From Sporothrix humicola (taxonomy: Eukaryota; Ascomycota; Sordariomycetes; Ophiostomatales; Ophiostomataceae), in assembly GCA_021396245.1 (NCBI GenBank), contig WNYE01000006.1, forward strand, positions 496,001 through 560,000: a DNA stretch of 64,000 nucleotides, in the 5' to 3' direction. This document shows positions 9,236 to 21,488 of this stretch, one piece after another. Position 1 is the first letter of the stretch; every line of letters starts with the position of its first letter. Below the pieces are notes generated by a model. That model saw only the letters and a list, made by a program, of their open reading frames with translations, made no database searches and was not told the DNA's origin. A program made the position numbers and the translations under genes.

Positions 9236-10877
9236 CTACACATCTTCTGCGTGAATGTTTCCCAAGGCAATAGCTTTGTCCGCTGTCACGCCGATCCGGT
9301 TCTCGGCAATGGCGGCCGCAATCTCTTGCCTCTGCAGCTCCTCGAGCTCTTCCGTCGTGGCGTGCATGAGCACCTTGGGCCCGCTGAAAATCAGGTCGAT
9401 CTGCTCGAGCGTCTTGCCCTTGGTCTCAGGATACAAAAAGTAGACGACGGCAATGGACACGACGTTGAACATGCCGTAGATAATGTACGTCTTGCTGCCA
9501 ATGTTGTTGATGGCCACGGGTGTCGTCATGGCCACCAAAAAGGTAAAGATCCAGCTGGTGCTGCTGCTGATGGCGGCGCTCTGGGTGCGGGTCATGAGCG
9601 GTGCATACTCGGCCGTCAGCAGCCACGGGCCCGGGATCCAGCCGACGCCGAACCAGAAGTTGTACCAGAACAAGAAGACAGTGGCGACGACGCCTGTCGA
9701 GAATGTGCCGACCGACGCTGTGCCCGTCAGGACAAACATGCCAATGGCCATGCCGACAGAGCCGGTCATCAAGAGAGGACGACGGCCGACACGGTCGATC
9801 AAGAACACAGGGATCCAAGTGGCGCCGTAGAAAAAGATGCTCAGAATGCCCGACATCAACGACGAGAATCTCTCCGAGAAGCCAATGCTCGTCACGAATA
9901 TGAATGTCGCGTAGTATGACACCAGGTTGATGCCTGACAATTGCTGCATGACCTGCGCGCCGACGCCGAGACACGTCCGGTAAAACGTGCGCTGGCCGCG
10001 GTTGGTAAAGACCATGCGCAGAGCGCTCTTTCCGCCGAGCTGTTCCTGGGCCAGACGCTCTTGGGCAATGGCCGTGACAATGGCCACTCGCTCGCGTTCT
10101 GCCGTGCCGGCGCCGTTGGGCTGAGCTTCATCGTCGCTGTAGAGCCGTTTCAGGACCTCTATAGCCTCGTCGTCGCGGTCGTGGTTGAGAAGCCAGCGAG
10201 GCGTCTCGGGGAGAAGGGAGATGAGACTGATGGTCGAAAGAGCAAAGACAATCTGAAGTGCAATAGGTAGTCGCCATTGGAGAGCACTCTTGGTGAAGCC
10301 CAGACCGTAGTCAACCCAGTATGCAACAGCCACGCCGCCAACATTCGTAGAGAGTTCCGTCGTGATGAATCGTCCTCGGGACTTGGCCCGCAGCATCTCA
10401 CTGTGCCACACGGGGATCGTCGACGTGATCATGCCGTTGCCGACGCCCGTAATGACGCGGCCGACAATCAGCTGTGGAAGGCCGAAAGCGGAGCACTGGA
10501 TGGCCGTGCCCACAATCAGAATGCATTCGCCCGTGATCACCGTCCGTTTGCGGCCGATGCGGTCGGCAAACAGAGCACAAAGCAGAGACCCAATCCAGCA
10601 GCCCAGACTGTAGACGGCAACCACGAAGCCCTGCAGTGTCGAGTTGCCATTGCCGGTCGTCGTGTTGATCGTGGGGAATTGTGCAGTGAAAGCTGACCCG
10701 GAGATGACGCCGCCCATAACACCTTGTTCTGGTGGATGTTAGGTGTGTGATGTTTTGATTTTCGATTTATCATTACTTACCATAGCCAAAGAGAATAAAG
10801 GCGACCGAACAGGTCAAGCCTACCAGTCGAATCAGTGGCTTTCCCGTGATACGGGAGTAGCCTGTGAGGAAGCTCAT
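9236..10877 (-). CDS. MFS sugar-type transporter (529 aa), one intron
   Basis: Exon 1 is 10877-10781, the intron is 10780-10729 (52 nt, GTAAGT donor) and exon 2 is 10728-9236. Splicing joins FGY to EQGVMGG, restoring the first-helix motif of fungal sugar porters. Other signatures are DRIGRKRTV between helices 2 and 3, LPETPRWLL in the central loop, GINLVSYYAT in helix 7, DRVGRRPLL in the repeat-duplicated loop, and PETKGKTLEQID at the end. Twelve membrane helices are expected in the plasma membrane, importing a hexose, disaccharide, quinate or similar polyol by proton symport. Length is typical. Its 3' end meets that of the dioxygenase gene only 137 bp away. Substrate is unknown, and a quinate or aromatic-glycoside role would fit the neighbours. 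Confidence 0.92.
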
Positions 10878-11819
10878 TTTGAGCGCGTGTCGTCAGATCT
10901 TGGTGGTCAGGTGAAGAAAGTCTGAATGTGTGTGACAGCAAGGTGAACAACATACAGAAATAACAATTGACTTTAAAAAGTCCAAGAAAAATCCTGTGTT
11001 TGATTTTTATTTATTTTCTTGTGCACCAGAGATTCTCGGCAATTTCCCCGACATCTTGCTTCCCACCTGATTTCCTCGTGGCGGTAGAGCAGTTCCGCCG
11101 TCACATTGGTCGCAATCGGTCTGCATCGGGTTACGATCGGCCATACGATCGGCACTGCCAACATGAATTGAGGGTCGCTTCTACGAAAAGCAAACTTCAC
11201 ACTCGTATCAGATGGTCTGTAGTCAAGCTATCTTAGGGCCCTCACATAACCTTACATCCCCGCGGGGCAGCACGCGACAGTTGCCTTGATGGGAATGACA
11301 TGACAGGGTCCAACGACGCCATCACGGACGATGACAAACACAGAATCCTCCGTCTCCGCACATTGTCGACCCCACATGCGCTTCTTCTCTTATTCAACGC
11401 AACTTTGACAGATTTATTCTCTTCCAGTACAAATAAAGTCCGCTTTGAAGCCCTCTTCTCGCGTCTGTGCCGACTGCCGTTTGACACCAGAAAATGGGAA
11501 TAGATCGGCCGTCCTTAGCCTTCCTTTCAGAGCGTATCCATCACGTACAAGAATCCATCGCCGGCGCAAAGATGTCTTCTTGTTGCAGCCCTAACAGGCG
11601 ACATGCATCAATTAAGTGAAGACCATCTCAAAAAATTGCGAGGATATTCGGAGGACTAAATGATTCAGGTTAGTATTCGTTTTGTTTGCAACAAAATCCT
11701 TTCGCTCCTCCTGCAACTCATTCGAGTCATGTTCGGCGACTGCTTCCCCACCGGAGGCAAACATCCGACACTCGACTACGGTAGCCGAGTCTCACTCTCC
11801 TCCCACCTTCACTTTGAAC
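10878..11819. other. Intergenic: promoter of the sugar transporter and 3' flank of the cyclase-family gene
   Basis: This stretch is about 940 bp. Frames of up to 90-150 codons are present, but those overlapping 11682-12131 on the plus strand are antisense shadows of the cyclase-family gene. A GTGAGT directly at the end of that gene's frame (minus strand, 11823-11818) leaves open a further small 3' exon here, though I could not find a family-like continuation. Confidence 0.45.
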
Positions 11820-12934
11820 TCACCTCGCAATCCCGCCCGGCACGTTGCACGGTTCGCTCGTCACAAAGAAGCTGTACCGCCCCGTCGCCGCACAGTGCTC
11901 CGCCAGCGCGTCCAGCCGGAACAGCTCGCCAATCGGCATGCCCCAGCCCGACAGCAAAATCTCGTGCAGCTTGTAGCCCAGGGCCGGGTTTGTTTCCGGC
12001 CACACCTCAAAGGTCGGGTGGTCGCCGGCGACGGCCGCAAAGTTGTCCCAGAGCCAGCGCAGCATCGCCTCGGACTGCTCCACGCCGCACCAGCTGGGGT
12101 TCTCGCGTGCCCGGTAAGCGTCCATAGCTGAAGGGTCGCCGTTCTGGATGGCCAGCGTGAAGCCTGTCGGTGAGTAGAGGGAAGTAAAAATAAAAACTGA
12201 CATAAATGGCTCCATGAACCTACCTGACCGGATGATGAGAATATCGCCAAACTTGATTTCTGTCCCCTGGTCTTCTGCCACTTTGAGAAGCTCGTCGAGT
12301 GTAATGATATGCGGTTCCAGTGGGTTAAATACTTTCACTGAATCTGGGCCGTTCTTTTCAATTTGTCGCTGCCGCCATCCATGGTAGTCCAGAAGCACGC
12401 CTCGTCCCACAATCCCGTGGTTGGCAAACGCCTGGATGCCGTTCTGCGTCGTTCGTTCGCCGTCTGGCACGGGATTGTGGATATCGTCCATCGTCACGCC
12501 ATTGTAAAACTTGCCCTCCTTTTGATAGCCAAAGTGCCGCAGCCCGTCCCACTGGCTGCCGCCCTGCGAGTTGAACGTCCAGATCTCGTCGTTGCAGCAC
12601 CGTGGCGGCGGATCGCGCAGAATCTCCTGGTGGAACCGCTGCCGGTTGAAAAACGTCATCTTGCCGGACGGTTCCATGGGTAGGTCAAGGCAGAATCTAA
12701 ACGTCAGCGAACGCACATGAATTTGCACGGTGTAAAGGCCTCCTACCTCCTCCCCGTCTGGATTTCGGACCGGGCGGCGGCCACAACGGTCGCATCCGTC
12801 AGCCGGTTCAGCGTCCCGAGCTCGTCGTCTTTCCCGTACAGGCCCCATGCCGAATAGGGCGGGTCGTCTTTGTCGAGTGGCAGATCCTCAAACGGGGGGA
12901 TACTGTTCATCGTTGTTGCGCTCGCCATCTTCAC
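11820..12934 (-). CDS. Cyclase-family protein (kynurenine formamidase-like fold), two introns
   Basis: Exons are 12934-12747, 12696-12224 and 12163-11820, with introns of 50 and 60 nt. The product, about 335 residues, starts MKMASATTMNS. Later in-frame starts at 12928 and 12910 are possible. It belongs to the metal-dependent cyclase/formamidase family, which hydrolyses or cyclises amides and lactones. Visible signatures are WGLYGKDDELGTLNRLT near the N-terminus, SQWDGLRHFGY (the fungal form of the family's metal-binding core), NHGIVGRGVLLDYHGW, GDILIIRSG and the C-terminal NVPGGIA. Fungal homologues usually continue a little past GGIA, so a short last exon may be missing. Its job is unknown, but it is often found near aromatic or polyketide catabolic genes. 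Here it sits beside a dioxygenase and a transporter. Confidence 0.85.
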
Positions 12935-13620
12935 GTGTTTGTGAAGCGTGTTTTTATTCGTTTTTCTAGAGTGGTTGGAGGATGCTCTTACGTAGGGAAT
13001 TAAGTGTGCCCCGCCTTAAAAGCCAGGGTAACATGAGTTGGTAGACTCGGCAGACTTTAGTACCTATGAGTTATGTTATCAATGGCACCCATATGAACCA
13101 GAACATGTTTTTTTACGTACGTTTTATAATTATTATTTTTTATCGTTTTTGAATATCCACATAAAGACAATTGACACTATTTCTTTGTCGTTATTCTTCC
13201 CCCCTTTTTTGGACAACAAATAAATTGAATAGAATATTTTTCGGACGTACAACTAATCAATAAATCTAAGAAACATCAAAGAAAAAAAAAAATCACTGAA
13301 TGTTGAGACTCTGTATCCCATAAAATAACAGCAAAATATATTGAACGAAAAAAACAACCAACAGATAGTACGCCTGAAACTCCAGAGACATTGTTTAAAA
13401 ACAGACAAAGTATACGCAACGATAAAAACGGATAGCACACAAAACAAAACAGCCAACAAAACCAAAACTCACTGACAAAGACAAACGGAAAATGGAAAAC
13501 GTGTAAAAAAATGCATCCGGCCCCCTAAAATGAACAAAAAAAAAAAAAAAACGAAACGTAAAGAAGATGAATAGATTCTTTCCCCAAGTAGAAAAACCAA
13601 GTAACGAGACAAGGTCAGAG
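12935..13620. other. AT-rich intergenic spacer
   Basis: The spacer is markedly richer in A and T than its surroundings, with a 17-A run near 13536-13552. No gene is seen. It marks the left border of the compositionally distinct block that follows, and contains the promoter of the cyclase-family gene and the 3' flank of the giant WD40 gene. Confidence 0.5.
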
Positions 13621-16600
13621 TCACTGAGAAGATTTGGCGTCCCCTGGAGTCGGTTCGTTTACTTCCACCGACGCGTAGTTTTCTTCGTCATGGGACTTTT
13701 CTGTTGCGTCCTCTCCCTTTCCCAGTTCATTATTTGGAGACTTCACTGAAACTTCGCCATCGCGTAGCTGGGGCAGAGCTTCTTTGATGAAGCGGAAGAC
13801 AAGGAAGTCATTGTTGCTATACATCAGCAAAGTCGAGCCCTGAGCTATCCACACAAGTGGTGGACCTTGGTCACGGTGGAGTCGTTTTGGCACCGTGAAC
13901 GAGATGTCATCGCTGTCCCACATAACGGTACCGTTGTAGACACCACAGAGTGGGAGCTTCCAGCGCGAGTTGTGCTCCAAAGCCAGACGGCCAATATCGG
14001 TGTGCAAGGAGAGTGGTTTTGCCGTATCCCTACTCCCACTCGCCCCGTGTGTACCATCATCGTTTCCTTTCCCTTTGACACCTAGATGGTGTTGATAGAT
14101 TGTATTTCCGGCCTCGTCCAAGTCGATGCACAATGGTCCCCGCTCAGTGAAGACGATGCCCGGGTATTCTTCCAGGTTCAGCCTCATGTAATGAGAAGAT
14201 GTCTCCAGGAATAGCTCGTCACTGATCACCGTCATGTGAAGAATGCCAGGTACGGCGTCCGCGTCCGCCGCAGTTGATGCACCGCTGTGTTTCCGGGGCT
14301 TCCATCGCCATACAACATACTGGGACCTGTTCTCGGACTCCTGCTGATAGATACGCGTCACAATGGACTGCCCGTTGCTGGTGTAAGCGGCTGCAGAGAT
14401 TCCATACCACCCGCCGACACTTCCTTTGTAGAGTGGTTGCTTGAGCTCATAGCAAGATGTATCGGGGTGCTGATCAGCGCTGTTCTTCCAGATAGACAAA
14501 TGTCCCGAGCCGGTACCAACGGCAAACTGCCCATTGTCTGGCGAGAAAACAGAGCAGCCCCAGTCGTATACTTCCTCTGAATCCTCGGGGGGAGAACTTG
14601 AGACAACTTGTGGAGTCATGCTCACGGGCTGACCATCAGAGCCTTCGGCCGGTGTACTTCCACCATCAGACCCCAAACGGTGATGAACACTCTTATTCAA
14701 GTCGAAGATATGGGCCATGTCATCATAGTTCAAAACTGACAAGAAAGTGCTGTCCGGTGAAAATGCTGGGTTTTTTCGAAGTGGCTCGGAGCTCACGAAT
14801 GTGGAAATAGGGTGCATAATGGAGGGTTCCGGTAGGTCTGGTGGTTCCACGCTTTTGGGACGGCGTGACCCAGACTCCGTAGGCGATTCTGGCAATGGCT
14901 TGGGCGCTGTCCAGACGGAGAGAATATATTGCGTTGTATCTCTGGATACTGTGTCCTCTGAGATGGTCGCCAGTAGCTTTCCAGACCCTGAGAACGCCGT
15001 ACCTATGACACGGACTTTCATGTGGTCATGACGTTGGCTAGCCGCCAACATATGATTGGCCTTGCTGTCCCAAAAGGCCACGACACCTCGATCATATCCT
15101 GCTGCAATTACAGAACTATCTGGTGATAGTTTCATGGTGTGAACTCTGCGTGGATTGGAATCCGAACGAGGCGGCAGTCCCCCGATATTGAAAGGAACTT
15201 CGGGGGGGTGGCCAAGAGGACATTTATCAGGCGGTGGCTCCAGATTTCGAGTATCAATGTCCCAGATTCGCACGTCTCCATCAATGGACGAAGATGCCAG
15301 CCAGAACGACGACAATCGGAGTTTTGAACTGGCTGTGGTGACAGTCGGAGAAAAGGTAACAGAGGTGATGGGTGCACTGTGAGCGGGGAGTACTCGGCTA
15401 GGCCAATTACTAAATCGCAGCGATTGGCTGCCTGTGTCATCGCCATTGCATGGGATGCCCCATACACCCTCGCGACATTGTCTCCAGAGAGATATTGAGT
15501 TGTCTTTGGCCCCCAAGGCAATGCAGCGACCATCGGGGGACACGGATATGCTACTGATACTTCTTGAATGGTAGAATAGCACAGCCACGGTCGTGCGTTT
15601 GTCCAGGTCCCAGACACGAGCTGTGAGATCCTGGGAACCCGACACCAAGTATCTCTCGTTAGTTGAAAAAGCTAGACAAGTTATGTCTTGCTCATGCCCG
15701 GCTGGGAAAGAATCAGGTGGGCTTCGCCTAGCGCCGAGGGTGCTTGGGTTGACTGTGCCATTCCTTGATTTGTCTGTCTCTTCTTGCCGCGGCAAGTTGA
15801 AGAGTTTGACCGCATGCTTGAACCCGTCCCAGATTGTAATATTGGCTCCGTCAGCACTCGCTAGCAATGCTCCACTAGGTGAGAATGAAACACAGTTTGA
15901 TCTTATAGACGAGTATACACGAGTCCCTGGAAGGTCGATGGAAGGATCAGAGTTGTCGGGCACGCTGCGTGCAAAAAAATACTGAAAGACATCCCCATGG
16001 ACTTGGAGTCTGCTCTTCGTGGCAAATGCTACTTTGCCAGAAACGGGGCTCACTGACAGACCATTTGTTGACATGGTTGTAAGATGTGTAAGATATTGTG
16101 GAAGGCCCCGCCGTGTAATCGAGTTCACGACGGCGAATGATCTCGAGTGGGCAATAAATCCCCAGTAGAAAAAATCTCCTTTGTGCAACGAATTGTTAGG
16201 CAGTATTGGCACCATTGCGACCCCAAGAACCGGTTGCCGTTTATTACTTTGAGTTGTCTTGGTTGGGTCTGTGCCAATGAAAAACTTTTCTTGCAAAAGG
16301 CCAGTTTTCACATCCAGTAGGACAACGAATCCATCATCTAACCCCAAGGCAAGAATTGTGCCGTCGGAACTGAATGCACAGCAATGAACAGGTTGTCCAT
16401 ATGATATATAATGTAGGGAATTAGACCACCCATTTTCATACCGAAGGGACGGTGGGGTAACCATCCACGGAGCAAGACGTGGAAGGAGAATCTTCCGCAA
16501 CTTGGGAACATCAGTCGAGAACATTAGCCAAGAGGTGAGGTCCATCTGGAGATTGGACCTATTGTTAATGGGCTTGGTCATAATTTTCGCGAACCATGGC

Positions 16601-19600
16601 ATGCGCTTGTCCGTTCTGATCATTGGGCGCATATCCGGATGCTGAGAGTGTATGTAGTGCCATTCCAAGGTGCTGATGGCTTCCTGGGTAGCATATTGAA
16701 GATCATAGATCGACATGATTAGCATGGAGACCAAATCCGCATCTGGGTCTCGCTCGATCTGTAGTATTGGGGGCCGTTCATGGAGTTCTGGGCCACGCTC
16801 CGACTGAGCTTTCAGGAAGGTCTCAAGTGCCTTTGTCAGAAATGAATAATTTCCACAGGCCTCCTCGTGTAGGATCCGGAGCATTGCCAGGCAGTCGTGG
16901 ATTCTATCGCGATCGTTTCCAATCATGTCAAGCCAGGTGTCTAGGTGCTCTGTCAATAAATGCGCCGCTAAAATATATGCATCGTTATATTCAACGCTAG
17001 GGACTCTCAACGCCGACAAATGTTTTATCCACTTGAAAGTGGGATACATGAGCCAGCGTAAATTTGGGATTTGTGGCAGGCCGGCGCTGTTTTTATCACC
17101 ATCGTAAATGGTATCGACAAGTCCGTGAGCGCATCCCATCGCATGAAGAACAAGACGGAGACAATTGTGTGTCAATTTGGCTTCTTCCGGTGAGTTTCTT
17201 TGGTCTCCATGGATCTCTTGGGTGCGTTGAATTATATAGCTTCGTGCAGTTCGATGGCGGAAGTGGACAAACCGGCGGCCTTCGATAAGAGATACTTCCA
17301 GAAATGCAGATAAGTATCTGGAGATAAGTATGCCGGTATCGACGAACAGAGGAATTTTGCACATCAGTGATATCTCGTAGAGAGTGATCGGGTGGTAGAC
17401 GAGGCTGGCAGCTACCAGAAGGCGCATGCAGTAGGCTGCATGGACATCGGCAGTCTCGGTCGTCTGACCGTTCGACTTTTTATCGGCCAAGGTCAAAACG
17501 GAACCACGACTGGCGTGAGCTAGCGATAAATCGTATAGATCATATACCAATGGGTGAGTCTTTGCCAACTCCACAACTGGGTCCATGGCTTCCCACGGCA
17601 ACGTATTGAGCTGGAGGACATATAGTATCGCCACATCTGCCCACAGGAGGCTTGAAATTCTATCATTCGGAAACGGGGATGATGGAGGGAGGCTTGTTCC
17701 ATCAAAATCATTGCTGGAATGCAAACAAGTATTATGTACAGCGCGTTTCTGGATGCCTTCCCAGATGTACCGTTGGGAGGCGGCAGTTGCGTAGCCTTGG
17801 AACGATGTGGTGGAAAGTTTGAGCTGAATGCGTAGTAGTTCGGCTTCGATCACCAGGTCGTCGAAGAGAGTGAGGCTATGGGTTTCAGAGGGACTATCTG
17901 TTTGTTCACTCAATGTCTTGGATATGCAGGGCAGAACCAAGCGAACATTTTCCCTGGATTTAGTGTTTTGAATGGTTGCAAAAAGACGGTGGTAGTATGG
18001 AGACCGAAAAAAATCGTCTATGTTTGGGCATGAATCCAGTCCGACGAGTACAAAGTATGTCCGCCGAAAACTTCTGTCGTCGATCATTTTGATGAAGATA
18101 TTAGACAAGGCTTTGAAGTCTCCCACCGAGTCGAAATCGTTTCGTTGGACGTAGCCGTCATATCTGGAGTACAAGAAGTCCAAATGCACACCAAGATGAC
18201 TTTGACATTCGACCAGGGAATGCAGGAGATCCTTGATAACATTTAAGGCCAGCGCATCACTGTCGAGCCAATCCCACCGCACATGTACCACGACGCGGCA
18301 TATCTTGTCTTCATTCATATTCTCGGTTTTGTCCAAGAAGGCATTGAACGCATCGACAATCAATACTTCTTCGTCTTCTGATTCAAATTCGAGTAGCACA
18401 AAATTTGCGCTTGATTTGTCGGCTGATTTATCGCCTGAGTCGCCCATCGACCAAGACAGAACGTTGTCGATATCTGCGTCTTCCATGGCTTTCACGTAAT
18501 GCTGTATAAGGTCGGACTCCATCCTGGACGCGGTGCCTTGTTGATGTGGGGCGGATGTGGAAGTATGCAAGACCTGATACCAGCACAGCTGATGCCGGCC
18601 ATTGGTCCCATCGTATTCGTGCATAAGTTGATCCATCTGATCGACTGGAATATCGACCCTGTTTACTTTCATTGGATTGTCCCAGACGCTTTGCAGTAGT
18701 TGTGATGGGTCTAGTTGCTGCCTTGCGATGTATTTACCAAAGTCGGTGTGCGTCAGAAACCTGTCCATATGATATGCGTCCGGGGCCACCATTTTCAACG
18801 CGTCAAGTCCCAGCTCCGACGCCACCCATTTGGACATTTCGATGGGGAGAATATTGAGTGCAGTGAGCACCAATGCGTGGTTGTCCAAAATGAACAATAG
18901 AGCTTGCATCGTAGACCAGATATGCCCATACTCCAGGGCAAGGTCGCCAGGCTGCCTGGTTGTTTCATCGGCCAACCATATAACTGACTGGATGATGAAT
19001 CCGAAAATTGCCTCAACAAACCGACCCAATGCGTAATCCTTAACATGGCCTTTTTGTTTGAACTTCTCAATATGATGTACGTGCCATCCATCGTTTGCGT
19101 CGTAGATTGCCATTTCGACAAGGCTGACAAAACCGCTCATGAACCCGACAAAACTCAGGATTCTTTTCATTGGCAGTAAGGGCTTATTCATGTTTGGGTT
19201 CGAAAGACACTATGTTTTGACGGTCAGCCTTTAGTACAGCCAGTCTTGCATACCAAACCTAAGGATGGACGTACCTTCATAACGACATAGAGACCGCCAA
19301 AAAGAACCTCGCCATGGGGTTTCCTGCGTGATGAACGGGCTATGATACTTAATGTGGTGGTATCGAAATTCGGGGGCGTATCTGATATCTCCTCGCACAA
19401 CGAGCGCCCGATTACAGGGATGTGACGCAACACGTTGACAAATGAAGAAAGTTGCGGCGTGCCGCGATTCAGGTCGATTTTCAATTGCCCGTGGTATTCA
19501 GAGTCCAGCTCCAGAAAGCTGTCTGCCATTATATGTAGCCAACCAGATATGGTATCGTCTGGAAGCTGCTGTTGCAGGTTATGAAAGATGGGAATATAAA

Positions 19601-20828
19601 AAGTGGCAGTGCTGTCATTGTTGGAGTAGTCGGTTGAAAAGATGTGATCCGTGGGATTCATGTTGAAAAAGTCTTGCCGCTGATCAAATCCATATTGAGG
19701 CACGACACCGTTGACCGGAAATTGAGTGCTCAAGTTTCTTGCCTCGCGTGGCATCTGCCCTGCATATGGCATTGATGCATTTGGCACGGATCCCTGGTGA
19801 AGTGGTCTCTCTGTATCACCAAAAACGAAGGGCCGTGGCTCTGGGCCCGCCAGGCTGCTACCACTAGTCGCAGAATCGGTCACCGTGGTCGACTTTGACA
19901 GTGTGGCACTTTTTCGTCTGGGTACTTCGTCTTCTGGCACTCGCGCCATATTTTCTGTTCCATGTTGAGAACCCATTGCATGTTCCCTCGCCGGGTAGGA
20001 CGCGCCCGTTTTTTTGTATGGTGCTGGAGAACGCCGGCGTGCGGTTGCTCCTCCAAACGCCACAGTCCGTTTCCCACGTGACCGGGCTGATTGTTTCATT
20101 GCAGAACGTCGGGATGATGCCCTTGAAAATTGTGGTCGGCGGTCTGTTGTTGAGTTTGATGAAATCTGCCCGGAACCGTTCAGATTATAGCCATCTTCAC
20201 AAGATGATAGCGGTGGCTCGTCATCAGAAGGACGTCGAGCATCACTTCGTATAGATGCCTCATTCACTTTCTGAGAAGTTGCTTCGCAACCTCTCTCAGT
20301 CACCTCAGAGTAGGTAATTGAAGATTCAGGTGTGAAATGCTCCGGTAAAAAGCAAAAGTATCTCTGAAAAACATATGAAGATTCGTCGAACGAATGCGTA
20401 GATTTGTGAATTCTTCGCGGTCGGTCGCTTGGGGGATTTCGTGGCGGATTCCGTGGTGGATTCCATGGTGGATTCCGCGGTGGATTGCGTGGTGGATTGC
20501 GGGGCCGAACACGGCGGTGACGTCTGGCCGTGGCATCTCTTTTCGTGCGGGTATTGGTGAAATCACTACTTGGATATCGCGACGGTTCTTGGTGTTGATC
20601 ATCATCTCTGCGCGAGGATAGTATGTCATCGAGTTTATGTGTCGCATCCTCTTCCTCTTCCTTTTCCTCGAAGCCTGCTCCATTGTCAGGCTCCATAGTC
20701 TTCTCGCCCTGAACTGTTTGCTCGATACTCGTCTGTTGAGACGTCGCATCGTTATTTGCTGTCGAAACGCTCACAGCCAGAACTGTTGCGGTTACTGCCA
20801 GTATGGCCAGAAGCCTGAAACTCGACAT
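13621..20828 (-). CDS. Giant WD40 receptor-like protein (2380 aa): N-terminal hydrophobic segment, disordered repeats, degenerate STAND-like core
   Basis: Two long frames join through a 65-nt intron (19274-19210) with a GTACGT donor, CTGAC branch and ATAG acceptor. The phase is preserved and a leader of six codons precedes the old ATG, so I treat them as one gene (exons 20828-19275 and 19209-13621). Residues 5-24 form a hydrophobic segment like a signal anchor. Residues up to about 300 are disordered, with six RNPP-type repeats. The middle (about 820-1000) resembles the post-P-loop part of fungal NACHT/STAND proteins, with RWDWLDSDAL, a Walker-B-like FVLVGLDSC and LVLPCISKTL, but no intact Walker A motif is seen. 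Residues about 1450-2150 carry around ten WD40 repeats (for example LVSGSQDLTARVWDL). Fungal NLR-like proteins of this layout act in non-self recognition. Third-position usage is far less GC-biased than in flanking genes. Two separate genes remain possible. Confidence 0.68.
20431..20502 (+). repeat. Six tandem 12-bp repeats inside the giant gene (RNPP repeats)
   Basis: Six imperfect copies of GGTGGATTCCGT (plus strand) encode N-P-P-R/W on the minus strand. Copies differ at one to four positions. Such coding minisatellites change copy number easily, so this segment may be polymorphic between strains. Confidence 0.85.
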
Positions 20829-21488
20829 GGCCGGAGAATTTGTCGATGTGAAGTCGAAAGTGTAATTGTTGTTGAATTGAAAATCACGTTTCTTGCATTG
20901 GGTGCAAATGATCGAGTAGAGTCAATGTTGCCCAAGCAGTAACAATGTTGTGGTATGGGTGAAAAGACTTCGAAGTGGAATTTTGCCATGGCAGTCGGGA
21001 GTGGAGTACTACAACGCCCGCCTCCTTTTACCCAGCATACACCTGGTACAAGGTACAGAAAAGTGAGCTCTGAAATGGTCAAAAAAGCCAGACTGTTTCA
21101 TGCGATATCTTGAGCGGAAAGCGGCACAAAAATATGCCCGGTCAATTGGGACCTCGGCGCGTAGTGAAAGGCAATACAACGTACACAGTACGTCCTGCAG
21201 GAGCTCAGCCCCGATTGGGGTCCAAAAATACATGTACAAAACGCCAAATTTGAAAACAAAGTTCTTTTATGTACCCTGTACATTCTGCGGGACCTTGGAA
21301 TTTGGTCGTTGTTTCCTTCAGTGCCGGTCCCCGACAATCGATCTCATATAAACCGCTCTCATGATGTACGATATGCAGGAAACAAGAACAGAGTTGTTAT
21401 TCTTGATTCATTTCTTATTTTGACTTCACTTCACATAACTACGAGCAACCGCCACCGGAACTCACCACAGCAGCGTTGAACCAGAAAC
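20829..21488. promoter_or_regulatory. Shared divergent promoter of the giant WD40 gene and the 561-residue gene
   Basis: This 660-bp region separates the two divergent starts. A TATA box for the plus-strand gene lies at 21347-21352. No obvious TATA box serves the minus strand. No coding sequence is supported. A head-to-head layout suggests coordinated expression. Confidence 0.5.
21347..21352 (+). promoter_or_regulatory. TATA box of the 561-residue gene
   Basis: TATAAA lies about 137 bp upstream of the ATG at 21489. This is a usual spacing for fungal genes with leaders near 100 nt. Confidence 0.45.

Noticed and set aside
11682..12131. Plus-strand frame of about 150 codons
   Set aside because: Antisense to the last exon of the cyclase-family gene.
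20300..20828. Giant protein N-terminus as a ribosomally made peptide precursor (signal-like start plus repeats)
   Set aside because: Repeats lack Kex2-type KR borders between cores, and the frame continues through a spliced junction into the WD40 protein.
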